From JBGCDD01 sp045105075 (lineage in GTDB: Bacteria > Pseudomonadota > Alphaproteobacteria > Rhodobacterales > Rhodobacteraceae), in assembly GCA_045105075.1 (NCBI GenBank), contig JBGCDD010000089.1:1-25376 (forward strand): a stretch of DNA of 25,376 bases, read 5' to 3'. The notes under the pieces were generated by a model, which saw only the letters and a list, made by a program, of their open reading frames with translations, was not told the DNA's origin and did not search any database. Positions 15,899 through 23,464 of the stretch are shown here, one piece after another (within the stretch, counting starts at the first letter, position 1; every line of letters begins with the position of its first letter). The translations under genes and the position numbers were made by a program.

Positions 15899-17334
15899 CC
15901 GCGCGGGATAACAAAATCCGCTGCGATGCGTGTCCGGTGATGTGTTACATCGCGCCGGGGCAAGCCGGGGCTTGTGATCGTTATGCCAACCAGGACGGCG
16001 CGCTGATCCGGACAGATCCGCTGACATTGCTGGACCGACGCGCCGACGCCGGCGACGACATCCACCCGTTTCTGGCATCAGATTGGAGCGGAGATCTTTC
16101 GGCCTCTGAATTGGCGGTCACGGCGATTGGCGCGGGCACGACCTATCCCGATTACAAACCTGCCCCTTTCATCGTCAGCCAACCTTTGGACGGCGTTGAT
16201 TTTGTGACCGTCGTGACCGAGGCAATCTTTAGCTATTGCGGTGTGAAAGTGAAAATCGACACTGACCGCCATCTGGGGTCCGAGGCAGCGCCGGTTCTGG
16301 CGCAGGGCGAAACCATTGGCCATGTCAGCACTGGTGAATACGGCTCGCAGATGTTGTCGCTGGGCGGGGTTGATCATCTGACAGGCGGTTCCAAAGCTGA
16401 AGGGCGCGCCACCTGTGCTGCCTTATTAGCACTTTGCAACCGCGAAGAGGTGACTTTGCAAATTCAGGACGGAGCGCAGGTGACCGTGCAATCCGGCCAA
16501 CCGCCGATTGTCGATGGTGTGCGAGAAGACCGTATGCGCGTGGGGTGCGGCTCGGCGACCATCGGCATGTTTGCGGATCAATGGCAGGGCTTGGTCGATG
16601 AGGTCGTCGTGGTTGATGACCACATCACGGGCGTGGTCAGCGAACATCAGGCCGGCAAGGTGATTGGTTGGCCCGACACCGGTATTCGCATCAAAGGACG
16701 TCGTTCTACGCCGGGGCGCTATTTTCAAGTTGCCAATCCGGGGCGCGGTTGGGGTGGCACTGATATCGACGACCCGCTTACCATTCTGGGGCCATGGCGG
16801 CCTCAAAAGGGCGCGCGCGAAGGATTGCGGCTGCTGATGGTGTCTACAACCGGCGAACATTGGGGGTATTTTGAGCTGGACAAAGCGCTGGAACCACAGG
16901 CGTTGCCGCTGCCCGATGCCTTGCGCCCCAGCGTTGATCTAATTGCGGAAAACTGCGAACCGGCGCTGTGTACGGTCATGTTCATGGGCGGCGCGGGTGG
17001 TTCACTGCGCTCGGGTGTGACGCGCAATCCGGTGCGGTTGACCCGCTCGGTTCAGGCCGGGCGCACCCGCATCAGCTGTGGTGGTCAGCCGGCCTATGTT
17101 TGGCCCGGCGGTGGGATCACGGTGATGGTCGACGTGGCAGGTCTGCCTTCGGATGCGTTTGGATATGTGCCCACGCCTGCGCTGGTGGCACCGTTGGAAT
17201 TCACCTTGCCGCGTTGCGAATTCCAGGCTTTGGGCGGGCATGATGATGCGGTGCGATCGGTCAATGACGTGTTCAACGAGGGCGGCGCCTTTGGCTCTCA
17301 GATGCGATTGGTCCGGGGAGCAGATCCAAAATGA
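15895..17334 (+). CDS. 6-hydroxynicotinate reductase-like Fe-S protein
   Basis: 479 aa. The start is the ATG at 15895 overlapping the previous TGA; it places a cysteine cluster at the N-terminus: C10-x2-C13-x3-C17-x9-C27 ('RCDACPVMCYI', 'GQAGACDRY'), which should hold an Fe-S cluster. More cysteines occur later ('SYCGVKV', 'VGCGSATIG', 'ENCEPALC', 'ISCGGQPA'). Overall it resembles the family named for Eubacterium barkeri 6-hydroxynicotinate reductase, which reduces the hydroxylated pyridine ring to a tetrahydro-oxo lactam. The name comes from my recognition of the family, not a search. Its position after a Mo-hydroxylase copies the order of reactions in anaerobic nicotinate degradation (hydroxylate, then reduce). 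Electron donor and exact substrate are unknown. Confidence 0.78.
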   Translation: MTARDNKIRCDACPVMCYIAPGQAGACDRYANQDGALIRTDPLTLLDRRADAGDDIHPFLASDWSGDLSASELAVTAIGAGTTYPDYKPAPFIVSQPLDGVDFVTVVTEAIFSYCGVKVKIDTDRHLGSEAAPVLAQGETIGHVSTGEYGSQMLSLGGVDHLTGGSKAEGRATCAALLALCNREEVTLQIQDGAQVTVQSGQPPIVDGVREDRMRVGCGSATIGMFADQWQGLVDEVVVVDDHITGVVSEHQAGKVIGWPDTGIRIKGRRSTPGRYFQVANPGRGWGGTDIDDPLTILGPWRPQKGAREGLRLLMVSTTGEHWGYFELDKALEPQALPLPDALRPSVDLIAENCEPALCTVMFMGGAGGSLRSGVTRNPVRLTRSVQAGRTRISCGGQPAYVWPGGGITVMVDVAGLPSDAFGYVPTPALVAPLEFTLPRCEFQALGGHDDAVRSVNDVFNEGGAFGSQMRLVRGADPK

Positions 17335-18173
17335 GGTCGCGCGCTATGGCCAAAACCATGCCCGATGGGCGGTTGCATCTGCAACACGGACCGATTGATT
17401 TGGTCATCGACGCACAAGGTCCGGCCCGATCCGCCGCCCTCATTGGGGCGCGCAAACGCTTTGATCAGGTGTTGAATGAGCTGGTGGCCGAACTGCCTTT
17501 GCTGCGCCGGGCTATGCCGTCCGCGCCGCCAAGAGGACCGATTGCGCACAGGATGTGGCGCGCCGCGGCCCCGTTTCAAACCAGTTTGGTCACCCCAATG
17601 GCAGCCGTGGCCGGTGCCGTGGCCGACGATATCCTAAAGCACATGCGCGCCGCCGGACCGCTGTCGCGCGCTGTGGTGAACAATGGTGGTGACATCGCTA
17701 TGTTCCTGAAACGTGGCGAGATGACAGGTGCAATTGCTGGTTCGCAAACGCGGCTGGTGCTTGGTGCCAAGGATGGTATCGGTGGGATTGCGACGTCGGG
17801 GTGGCGCGGGCGCAGTCTGTCGTTGGGGATTGCAGACAGTGTCACGGTTTTGGCCACCAGCGCAGCCGAGGCCGATGTGGCTGCGACTTTGATTGCCAAT
17901 GCCGTTGATCTGCCGGAGCACCCAAAGATATCGCGCCGTCCGGCCCACGACGTACAATGTGACAGTGATTTGGGCAGGCGGTGCGTGACTGTTGGGGTTG
18001 GTGCCTTGACGCCAACCGAAACCCGCCAAGCTTTGCACCATGGCGTGGTTTTTGCACGCTCTTGTCTGGACAAAGGCGTCATTGCCGCAGCCTTTCTGAC
18101 CCTGAACCAACACCATGAAACTGTCGGCGCCCGCGCTGGTCTTACTTTGGAAAGCGAGCTATTGGATGCCTGA
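17331..18173 (+). CDS. UPF0280 family protein (ApbE-like fold)
   Basis: 280 aa. 'TPMAAVAGAVADDIL', 'AVVNNGGDIAMFL' and 'GIATSGWRGRSLSLGIADSVTVLA' are the recurrent blocks of UPF0280, a family distantly related to the ApbE flavin transferases, whose biochemical role I do not know to be settled. By analogy with ApbE it could attach or handle flavin, perhaps for the upstream reductase, or have another cofactor task (inference). The ATG overlaps the upstream TGA (ATGA) with GGGGAG about 10 bases before it. No signal peptide is visible, so it is probably cytoplasmic, unlike periplasmic ApbE. The next gene starts 8 bases before its stop. Confidence 0.82.
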   Translation: MRSRAMAKTMPDGRLHLQHGPIDLVIDAQGPARSAALIGARKRFDQVLNELVAELPLLRRAMPSAPPRGPIAHRMWRAAAPFQTSLVTPMAAVAGAVADDILKHMRAAGPLSRAVVNNGGDIAMFLKRGEMTGAIAGSQTRLVLGAKDGIGGIATSGWRGRSLSLGIADSVTVLATSAAEADVAATLIANAVDLPEHPKISRRPAHDVQCDSDLGRRCVTVGVGALTPTETRQALHHGVVFARSCLDKGVIAAAFLTLNQHHETVGARAGLTLESELLDA

Positions 18174-18747
18174 TTTCACCCTTCGCAAAACCATGATCTT
18201 TGTTGAAGACATTCACCATGATGGTGGGCCTTTGCCTGACAAACCACGCCGGCGCGCCGCAATTGTGGCTTTGGTTAAAAACCCGTTTGCCGATGGGTTC
18301 ACGGTGGATTTGCAAAGTGCGATGCAAGATTTGCAAACTCTGGGTCTGATGATGACTGATCGTCTGATCGAGGCGATGGGAGGGCTAGAGGGGATCGACG
18401 GTTATGGCAAAGCGGGTCTCGTTGGTGAAGCAGGAGAGCTGGAACACACCGCTCTGTGGCATGTCCCAGGCGGCTATGCGATGCGGGCTCGATTGGGCGA
18501 GGCCAAAGCCATTGTGCCGTCTTCGATGAAGATGGGCGGCGTTGGCACCCGGATCGACATTCCTTTGGGCCACATCAATGCGGCCTATGTGCGCAGTCAT
18601 TTTGACGGCATGGAAGTTGGTGTGCCGGACGGGCCGCGTGCACGGGAATTGTTGTTTGCGCTGGCGATGAGCCGAGGCGGGCGGATCCATGCGCGCATGG
18701 GCGGGCTGGAGGTCGAAGACGTTGTGGGTCAGGACGGGCTACGTTAG
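18166..18747 (+). CDS. DUF1185 (amino acid synthesis) family protein
   Basis: 193 aa. 'RKTMIFVEDIHHDGG', 'RAAIVALVKNPFADGFT', 'YGKAGLVGEAGELEHTALWHVPGG' and 'SMKMGGVGTRIDIPLGH' are typical of PF06684 (DUF1185), whose known structures are a variant of the Bacillus chorismate mutase fold. The function is not established; the recurrent link with amide- and heterocycle-degrading genes suggests an enzyme or isomerase of pathway intermediates. I chose ATG 18166, which gives the family length; an upstream ATG at 18115 would add 17 residues lying wholly inside UPF0280. It is the last gene of the Mo-hydroxylase operon and its stop overlaps the end of the convergent acyl-CoA synthetase by 9 bases. Confidence 0.85.
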   Translation: MPDFTLRKTMIFVEDIHHDGGPLPDKPRRRAAIVALVKNPFADGFTVDLQSAMQDLQTLGLMMTDRLIEAMGGLEGIDGYGKAGLVGEAGELEHTALWHVPGGYAMRARLGEAKAIVPSSMKMGGVGTRIDIPLGHINAAYVRSHFDGMEVGVPDGPRARELLFALAMSRGGRIHARMGGLEVEDVVGQDGLR

Positions 18748-20424
18748 GCCCAACTCGGCCATCATCTGATCACGCATCACGTATTTCTGAGCCTTTCCAG
18801 TGGCCGTCAGCGGCATGTCGTGAACCAGCTTGATATGGCGCGGCACCTTATAGTGGGCGATGTTTTCACGCGCATAGGCTTGCACTGCCGCGACGGTCAG
18901 CGTGCTTGACCGCGGTATGATCCATGCCGCGACATCTTCACCCATTTTGGCATCGGGCACGCCAAACACCTGGGCCTCTGCAATGTCGGGGTGGGACAGT
19001 AAAAAGGCTTCAATTTCAGCAGGGTATATGTTTTCACCGCCACGGATCAACATGTCCTTAAGGCGGCCCGTGATGCGTAGAAATCCGTCTGCGTCCAGCA
19101 CGCCCATATCACCGGTGTGCATCCACCCGTTGCGAATTGTCTGCGCTGTGCGTTCCGGATCGCCCCAATACCCCTTCATCACAAGGTAGCCTCGCGTCAG
19201 AACCTGACCCGGCTGGCCGACCGGCAGGGTTTGGCCGTCTTTTCCGGTGATTTTGACCTCAACATGCGGCTGGATCCGCCCAACCGTCGCAACACGCGCG
19301 CCAATCGGATCATTCAATCCAGTCTGAAACGAGATCGGGCTGGTCTCGGTCATGCCGTAAGCGATTGTGATTTCGTGACAATTCATATCTTTGATCACAC
19401 GGCGCATCAGGGGTTCGGGGCAAACCGAGCCTGCCATAATGCCAGTGCGCAACGTGCGCAGATCGTGACGGGCGAAATCGGGGTGATCCAACACCGCCGA
19501 AAACATCGTGGGCACGCCGTGCATAGCGCTGCAGCGTTCGTCACTCAGCGCCGACAGCGTTTCGCCCGCGTCAAAACCTTCGCTGGGAAACACCATTGTA
19601 GCCCCATAGGATGCCGCCGCCAGATTGCCCAAAACCATGCCAAAACAATGATAAAGCGGGACCGGAATGCACACCCGATCGGCCGGGCCAAGATCCATGG
19701 CGCGCGCGCAGCTGATCGCGTTGTTCAGGATGTTATGATGCGTCAGCGTCGCGCCTTTGGGCGCGCCGGTCGTGCCTGACGTAAATTGAATGTTGATCGC
19801 ATCATGGGGCGACAGGCTGGCCGAAATTGCATTCAACCGGGCACGATGGCCCTGGCCGATATCCTTTAAATCATCGAAGGCCACGGCGCCCTGAACCGGA
19901 TCAGGACCCAATTGGATGACACAGCTTAGATCCGGCAAAGCCTTGGCGCGAAGGTGTCCCGGTTTGCAATTTGCAAGTTCCGGCGCCAGGGTTTGCAAAG
20001 TCGCCAGATAGTCCGAAGATTTAAAAGACGCGGCCAAGATCAACGCTTTTGCGCGTACTGTCGTCAGCGCATGTCGCAACTCCGCGCCGCGATAGGCAGG
20101 ATTGATGTTGACCAACACCAACCCAATGCGCGCAGTGGCAAATTGTGCAATCAGCCATTCGGCACGGTTCGGCGACCAGATACCAATCCGCTCGCCTTTA
20201 TAAAGCCCAAGCGAAAGCAAACCGGCGGCGACGCGATCGACCTGTTCCGCCAGCTCATCATAACTGTAGCGCACGCCCGTGTCGCAAAACACTGCTGCCT
20301 CGCGGGTCCCGTGACGGCGCACAACTTCGTTCAGAAAATCCGGGATCGTGGCATTCAGCAGCGCCCGGCCGGTGGCACCGCGCACATGCGACAGCCTGTT
20401 CAGCGGGATCACATCTTTTGCCAC
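18739..20424 (-). CDS. AMP-dependent acyl-CoA synthetase
   Basis: 561 aa ANL-superfamily ligase. Motifs: P-loop 'FTSGTTGAPKG' (214-224), 'YGMTETSP', 'GWMHTGDMGVLDADGF', hinge 'GRLKDMLIRGGENIYPAEIE' and the adenylation lysine K544 in 'LTATGKAQK'. It closely resembles the medium-chain/FadD-like acyl-CoA synthase group. It forms an acyl-AMP and then an acyl-CoA in the cytoplasm. In this operon it would activate the carboxylate released by the amidase encoded just upstream; whether the acid is linear or aromatic cannot be told. Start is GTG 20424, overlapping the end of the ABC-amidase gene by 16 bases, with GAGG about 10 bases upstream. It is the last gene of the transporter operon. Confidence 0.92.
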   Translation of the reverse strand: MAKDVIPLNRLSHVRGATGRALLNATIPDFLNEVVRRHGTREAAVFCDTGVRYSYDELAEQVDRVAAGLLSLGLYKGERIGIWSPNRAEWLIAQFATARIGLVLVNINPAYRGAELRHALTTVRAKALILAASFKSSDYLATLQTLAPELANCKPGHLRAKALPDLSCVIQLGPDPVQGAVAFDDLKDIGQGHRARLNAISASLSPHDAINIQFTSGTTGAPKGATLTHHNILNNAISCARAMDLGPADRVCIPVPLYHCFGMVLGNLAAASYGATMVFPSEGFDAGETLSALSDERCSAMHGVPTMFSAVLDHPDFARHDLRTLRTGIMAGSVCPEPLMRRVIKDMNCHEITIAYGMTETSPISFQTGLNDPIGARVATVGRIQPHVEVKITGKDGQTLPVGQPGQVLTRGYLVMKGYWGDPERTAQTIRNGWMHTGDMGVLDADGFLRITGRLKDMLIRGGENIYPAEIEAFLLSHPDIAEAQVFGVPDAKMGEDVAAWIIPRSSTLTVAAVQAYARENIAHYKVPRHIKLVHDMPLTATGKAQKYVMRDQMMAELGLT

Positions 20425-22745
20425 TCGGTCGCGGCCTCAAATGCACCGGCAGCGCGGTAAATCGTGCTTTCGTCATAGCGTTTGCCCACCAACATCATGC
20501 CAATCGGCAGCCCATCGGCCATGCCGCAGGGGATCGACATCGCCGGGTGGCCAGTGACATCAAACGGCGCCGTGTTGGGCAGCATTTCAAACGCGCGCTG
20601 ACACCAAAGCGCCAGATCCTCGGACGAGGGGGGGATCGGTGGCGCCTTCATCGGGGTCGTTGGCATCAGCAGCAGATCGTAAGAGCCGAGCACTTTGTTA
20701 TATTCCTCGCGCAGCTGACGCGACAGGTTTTGTGCCTTGGCATAATAGTGCCCACGGTGTTGTTTCAAGTAATATTGCCCGATGAACATCGAAACTTTCA
20801 ACGTATCGCTCAGCTCGTCCGCGCGTTGGCGCCAGTTGGAATGGAAATCGAGCAGCGACGTGGTGTACATCCCCTCCCAACCGGTGCCCATGCCATTGCC
20901 GTGCATCATCTGATTGGTCAGCCCCTCCAGCGCGATTGGCGTCCAGATGGCGGTGCCTTTCAGATGCCAGGGCACCGAAATTTCATCGACAACAGCGCCC
21001 ATTTGCTTGAACAGATCGGCGGCCGCACGCACCTTTTGATCAACCACAGGTTCGGAGGCGTCCATCCCAAAACCCTCTTTGACGATGCCGATTTTCAACC
21101 CGGACACGCCGCGCGACACCGCCGCAGTATAGCGGTCGGTCACCACATCATATTGGCGCGGATCAAGGCCATCAGCCCCGGCCAGCACCTCAAGCATCAG
21201 CGCATTGTCGATCACGTTTTGGGTCATCGGACCGGTGTGGTCAATCGTCGCCTCAATCGGCATGACGCCGGTATAGGGCACCAGTCCGTGGGTCGCCTTC
21301 ATCCCATAACAGCCGCAAAACGACGCGGGCATCCGGATCGAGCCCCCCTGATCGCCGCCAATGGCCATATCGACCAGCCCACCGCCGACCAATGCCCCCG
21401 AGCCTGACGAAGACCCGCCCGCCGAATAGCCCATTTTGTGCGGGTTATGCACCGGGCCGGTGGCGTTGGTGTGGCTGCCGCCGGACAGGCAGAAATATTC
21501 GCAATGGGCTTTGCCAACGATGGTTGCGCCCGCATCGAGCAACCGCGTGACGATGGTGGCGTCCACATCCGGCGTATAGCCTTTGAGCGTCGAGGCGCCG
21601 TTCATCATCGGCACGCCGGCCAGACACACGTTGTCCTTCAAGGCCACAGTGCGCCCATGTAATGGGCCACGCGGCGCACCGCGCACTTCGGTTTTTACGT
21701 ACCACGCATTCAGCGGGTTTTCCTCGCCACTGGGGCGGGTACCGGCAGTGCGCGGGTACAAAACCGGCGGCAGATAGTCGGGCAAACTGTCAACGATATC
21801 ATAGGCATCAAGCGTGCCTTGCATCACATCGAGAAATTCCTGCACGCGGGCCGAGGACATGTGCATGCCCAATTCCTCGACGATCTCGGTAAGCTGGGCA
21901 TGGGTGGGGCGCTGAACGGTCATCGCAGATAGCCTCTCGCTGAGGACGGGTTTCATGTCATGCGCGCGCGGCGCGGGCGCAGATGTGGTTTTGGTTTGGA
22001 TCGGGGTTGGCATCGGTGGCGGGGCGGTTGACGATCCGCCAAAGCCGGTGAACTCTTCGATCAGCGCCGCACTGGCGGCATCATCGCCAGCGACCTCACC
22101 GGTGATCACGCCTTTTTGCAAAAGCAGAACGCGGTCGGAGAGTTCGGTGATGAAATCGAGGCTCTGTTCGACCAGCACAATCGCCACGCCGCGCCGCCGG
22201 TTGAGATCGCGCAGCAGTTCGATGATCTCGTCGATAATAGAGGGTTGAATGCCCTCGGTCGGCTCGTCCAGCAGGATCAGATCGGGTTCACTCACCAAAC
22301 AGCGCGCGATGGCCAAAAGCTGTTGCTCGCCCCCCGACAGCGCACCGCCATCGCGGTCGAGCAACCGTTCCAGGCGCGGAAACTCGATCAGAATCTGGCG
22401 CATCGCCTCTTCTTCGTCCAAACCGTGCGCGGCAATGCCCATGCGGATGTTGTCATAGACCGACAACGTCGGGAAAATCCCGCGCCCTTGGGGCACGTAA
22501 CCAATGCCCAGACGGGCGCGCTCGCTCGATTTCTCGCGGCTGATATCCATGCCGCCATAGGTGATTGCGCCTGCGGTTTGCGGCACGATGCCCATGATGG
22601 TTTTCAGCAGGGTGGTCTTGCCCATGCCGTTGTGGCCCAGCACGCCGATGATTTCACCGTCATTCACGCTGAGATCGATGCCGTGTAGCACCGGCACCCG
22701 GCCATATCCGGCGCGCAGAGCCTTGGCTTCAAGCAGCGCACTCAT
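20409..22745 (-). CDS. UrtE-like ABC ATPase fused to an amidase
   Basis: One uninterrupted 778-codon frame encodes two complete proteins. Residues 1-236 are an UrtE/LivF-type ATPase: Walker A 37-44 (GHNGMGKT), signature LSGGEQ 136-141, Walker B LILLDE 156-161 and the UrtE-typical 'PTEGIQPSIIDEI'. A Pro/Thr/Ser/Ala linker (about 237-274) follows. Residues 275-778 are an amidase-signature enzyme of the nitrile-hydratase-linked type, with the helical N-terminal cap ('MTVQRPTHAQLTEIVEELGMHM') and triad K370, S446, S469 ('GGDQGGSIRMP'). This would tie amide import directly to hydrolysis on the inner membrane face. An internal ATG at 21923 with a ribosome-site-like GAGAGG could also yield free amidase of normal size (504 aa). 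The start overlaps the UrtD stop (ATGA). Confidence 0.88.
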   Translation of the reverse strand: MSALLEAKALRAGYGRVPVLHGIDLSVNDGEIIGVLGHNGMGKTTLLKTIMGIVPQTAGAITYGGMDISREKSSERARLGIGYVPQGRGIFPTLSVYDNIRMGIAAHGLDEEEAMRQILIEFPRLERLLDRDGGALSGGEQQLLAIARCLVSEPDLILLDEPTEGIQPSIIDEIIELLRDLNRRRGVAIVLVEQSLDFITELSDRVLLLQKGVITGEVAGDDAASAALIEEFTGFGGSSTAPPPMPTPIQTKTTSAPAPRAHDMKPVLSERLSAMTVQRPTHAQLTEIVEELGMHMSSARVQEFLDVMQGTLDAYDIVDSLPDYLPPVLYPRTAGTRPSGEENPLNAWYVKTEVRGAPRGPLHGRTVALKDNVCLAGVPMMNGASTLKGYTPDVDATIVTRLLDAGATIVGKAHCEYFCLSGGSHTNATGPVHNPHKMGYSAGGSSSGSGALVGGGLVDMAIGGDQGGSIRMPASFCGCYGMKATHGLVPYTGVMPIEATIDHTGPMTQNVIDNALMLEVLAGADGLDPRQYDVVTDRYTAAVSRGVSGLKIGIVKEGFGMDASEPVVDQKVRAAADLFKQMGAVVDEISVPWHLKGTAIWTPIALEGLTNQMMHGNGMGTGWEGMYTTSLLDFHSNWRQRADELSDTLKVSMFIGQYYLKQHRGHYYAKAQNLSRQLREEYNKVLGSYDLLLMPTTPMKAPPIPPSSEDLALWCQRAFEMLPNTAPFDVTGHPAMSIPCGMADGLPIGMMLVGKRYDESTIYRAAGAFEAATEWQKM
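21921..21938 (-). promoter_or_regulatory. Possible internal ribosome site and start for free amidase
   Basis: On the minus strand GAGAGG (21938-21933) lies 9 bases before ATG (21923-21921), in frame with the fusion at codon 275. Translation from here would give a 504-aa amidase beginning MTVQRPT, a natural-looking N-terminus for this amidase type. The nearby in-frame ATG at 21956 has no such site. The signal may be a relic of a formerly separate gene or a working second start. Confidence 0.4.
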
Positions 22746-23464
22746 GCGCGATGTCCCAAATAGACTTCGCGTGCGCGTTTGTCGGCGGAAATGGCATCCA
22801 TAGTGTCTTCCATCAATATCGCACCTTCGTGGAACACCGTGACCTGTTGGCTGATCATACGGATGAACTGCATGTCATGTTCGACCACCACCAGAGTTGC
22901 GGATTGGTTGATCTCACGGATCAATTCAGCGGTGCGCGCGGTTTCCTCGTGGGTCATTCCGGCGGCGGGTTCATCCAGCAGCACCAACCACGGGTCCGAG
23001 GCGACAACCATGCCCAATTCAACCCATTGGCGTTGACCGTGGGCCAGATTGCCGACCATGTCGTTTCGAATATCACCCAGCTGCAATCGCTCGATCGTTT
23101 CATCGGTCAGCACTTTGGCGCGCGCGCGCCCATGCCAGCGGCGCGCGGACATCCAGACATTTTCATAAGCCGTGAGCCCGTCAAACACATTGGGCACCTG
23201 GGTTTTTATCCCCACGCCAAGCCCGGCAATTTCATGGGGCGGGCGGCCTCCTACATGAATATCGCGGATCACCACATCACCAGCCGTAGGGGTCAGCTGC
23301 CCGGTCAGGCATTTGAAAAACGTCGACTTGCCAGCGCCGTTGGGACCGATCAGGCAGCGCAGCTCGTTTTCCCACAGGGTGAAATCCACCCGGTCCACCG
23401 CGCGCACGCCGCCAAAATGCATCGACAGGTTGCGCGTTTCCAGAACGATTTCGCCCCCTTTCAT
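22742..23464 (-). CDS. UrtD-like ABC transporter ATP-binding protein
   Basis: 240 aa from ATG 23464, which overlaps the upstream permease TGA as ATGA; a longer frame to 23557 only reads the permease tail in another phase. Walker A 'GPNGAGKST' (40-48), 'AHGQRQWVELGM' as the signature segment and Walker B 'WLVLLDEPAAGM' followed by THEET are characteristic of UrtD, the urea/short-chain amide branch of the branched-chain amino acid (HAAT) family. It should pair with the UrtE-like half of the downstream fusion protein to power the two permeases. The specific substrate is set by the binding protein, which is not in the window. Stop overlaps the next start. Confidence 0.92.
   Translation of the reverse strand: MKGGEIVLETRNLSMHFGGVRAVDRVDFTLWENELRCLIGPNGAGKSTFFKCLTGQLTPTAGDVVIRDIHVGGRPPHEIAGLGVGIKTQVPNVFDGLTAYENVWMSARRWHGRARAKVLTDETIERLQLGDIRNDMVGNLAHGQRQWVELGMVVASDPWLVLLDEPAAGMTHEETARTAELIREINQSATLVVVEHDMQFIRMISQQVTVFHEGAILMEDTMDAISADKRAREVYLGHRA

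Noticed and set aside
15895..17334. Radical SAM enzyme assignment for the Cys-rich protein.
   Set aside because: The N-terminal spacing is CxxCxxxC, not the CxxxCxxC that binds the SAM cluster, and the rest does not look like a radical SAM barrel.
20145..21407. Plus-strand open frame of about 420 codons opposite the amidase half of the fusion.
   Set aside because: Antisense to catalytic amidase sequence with all motifs intact; the translation shows no family features.
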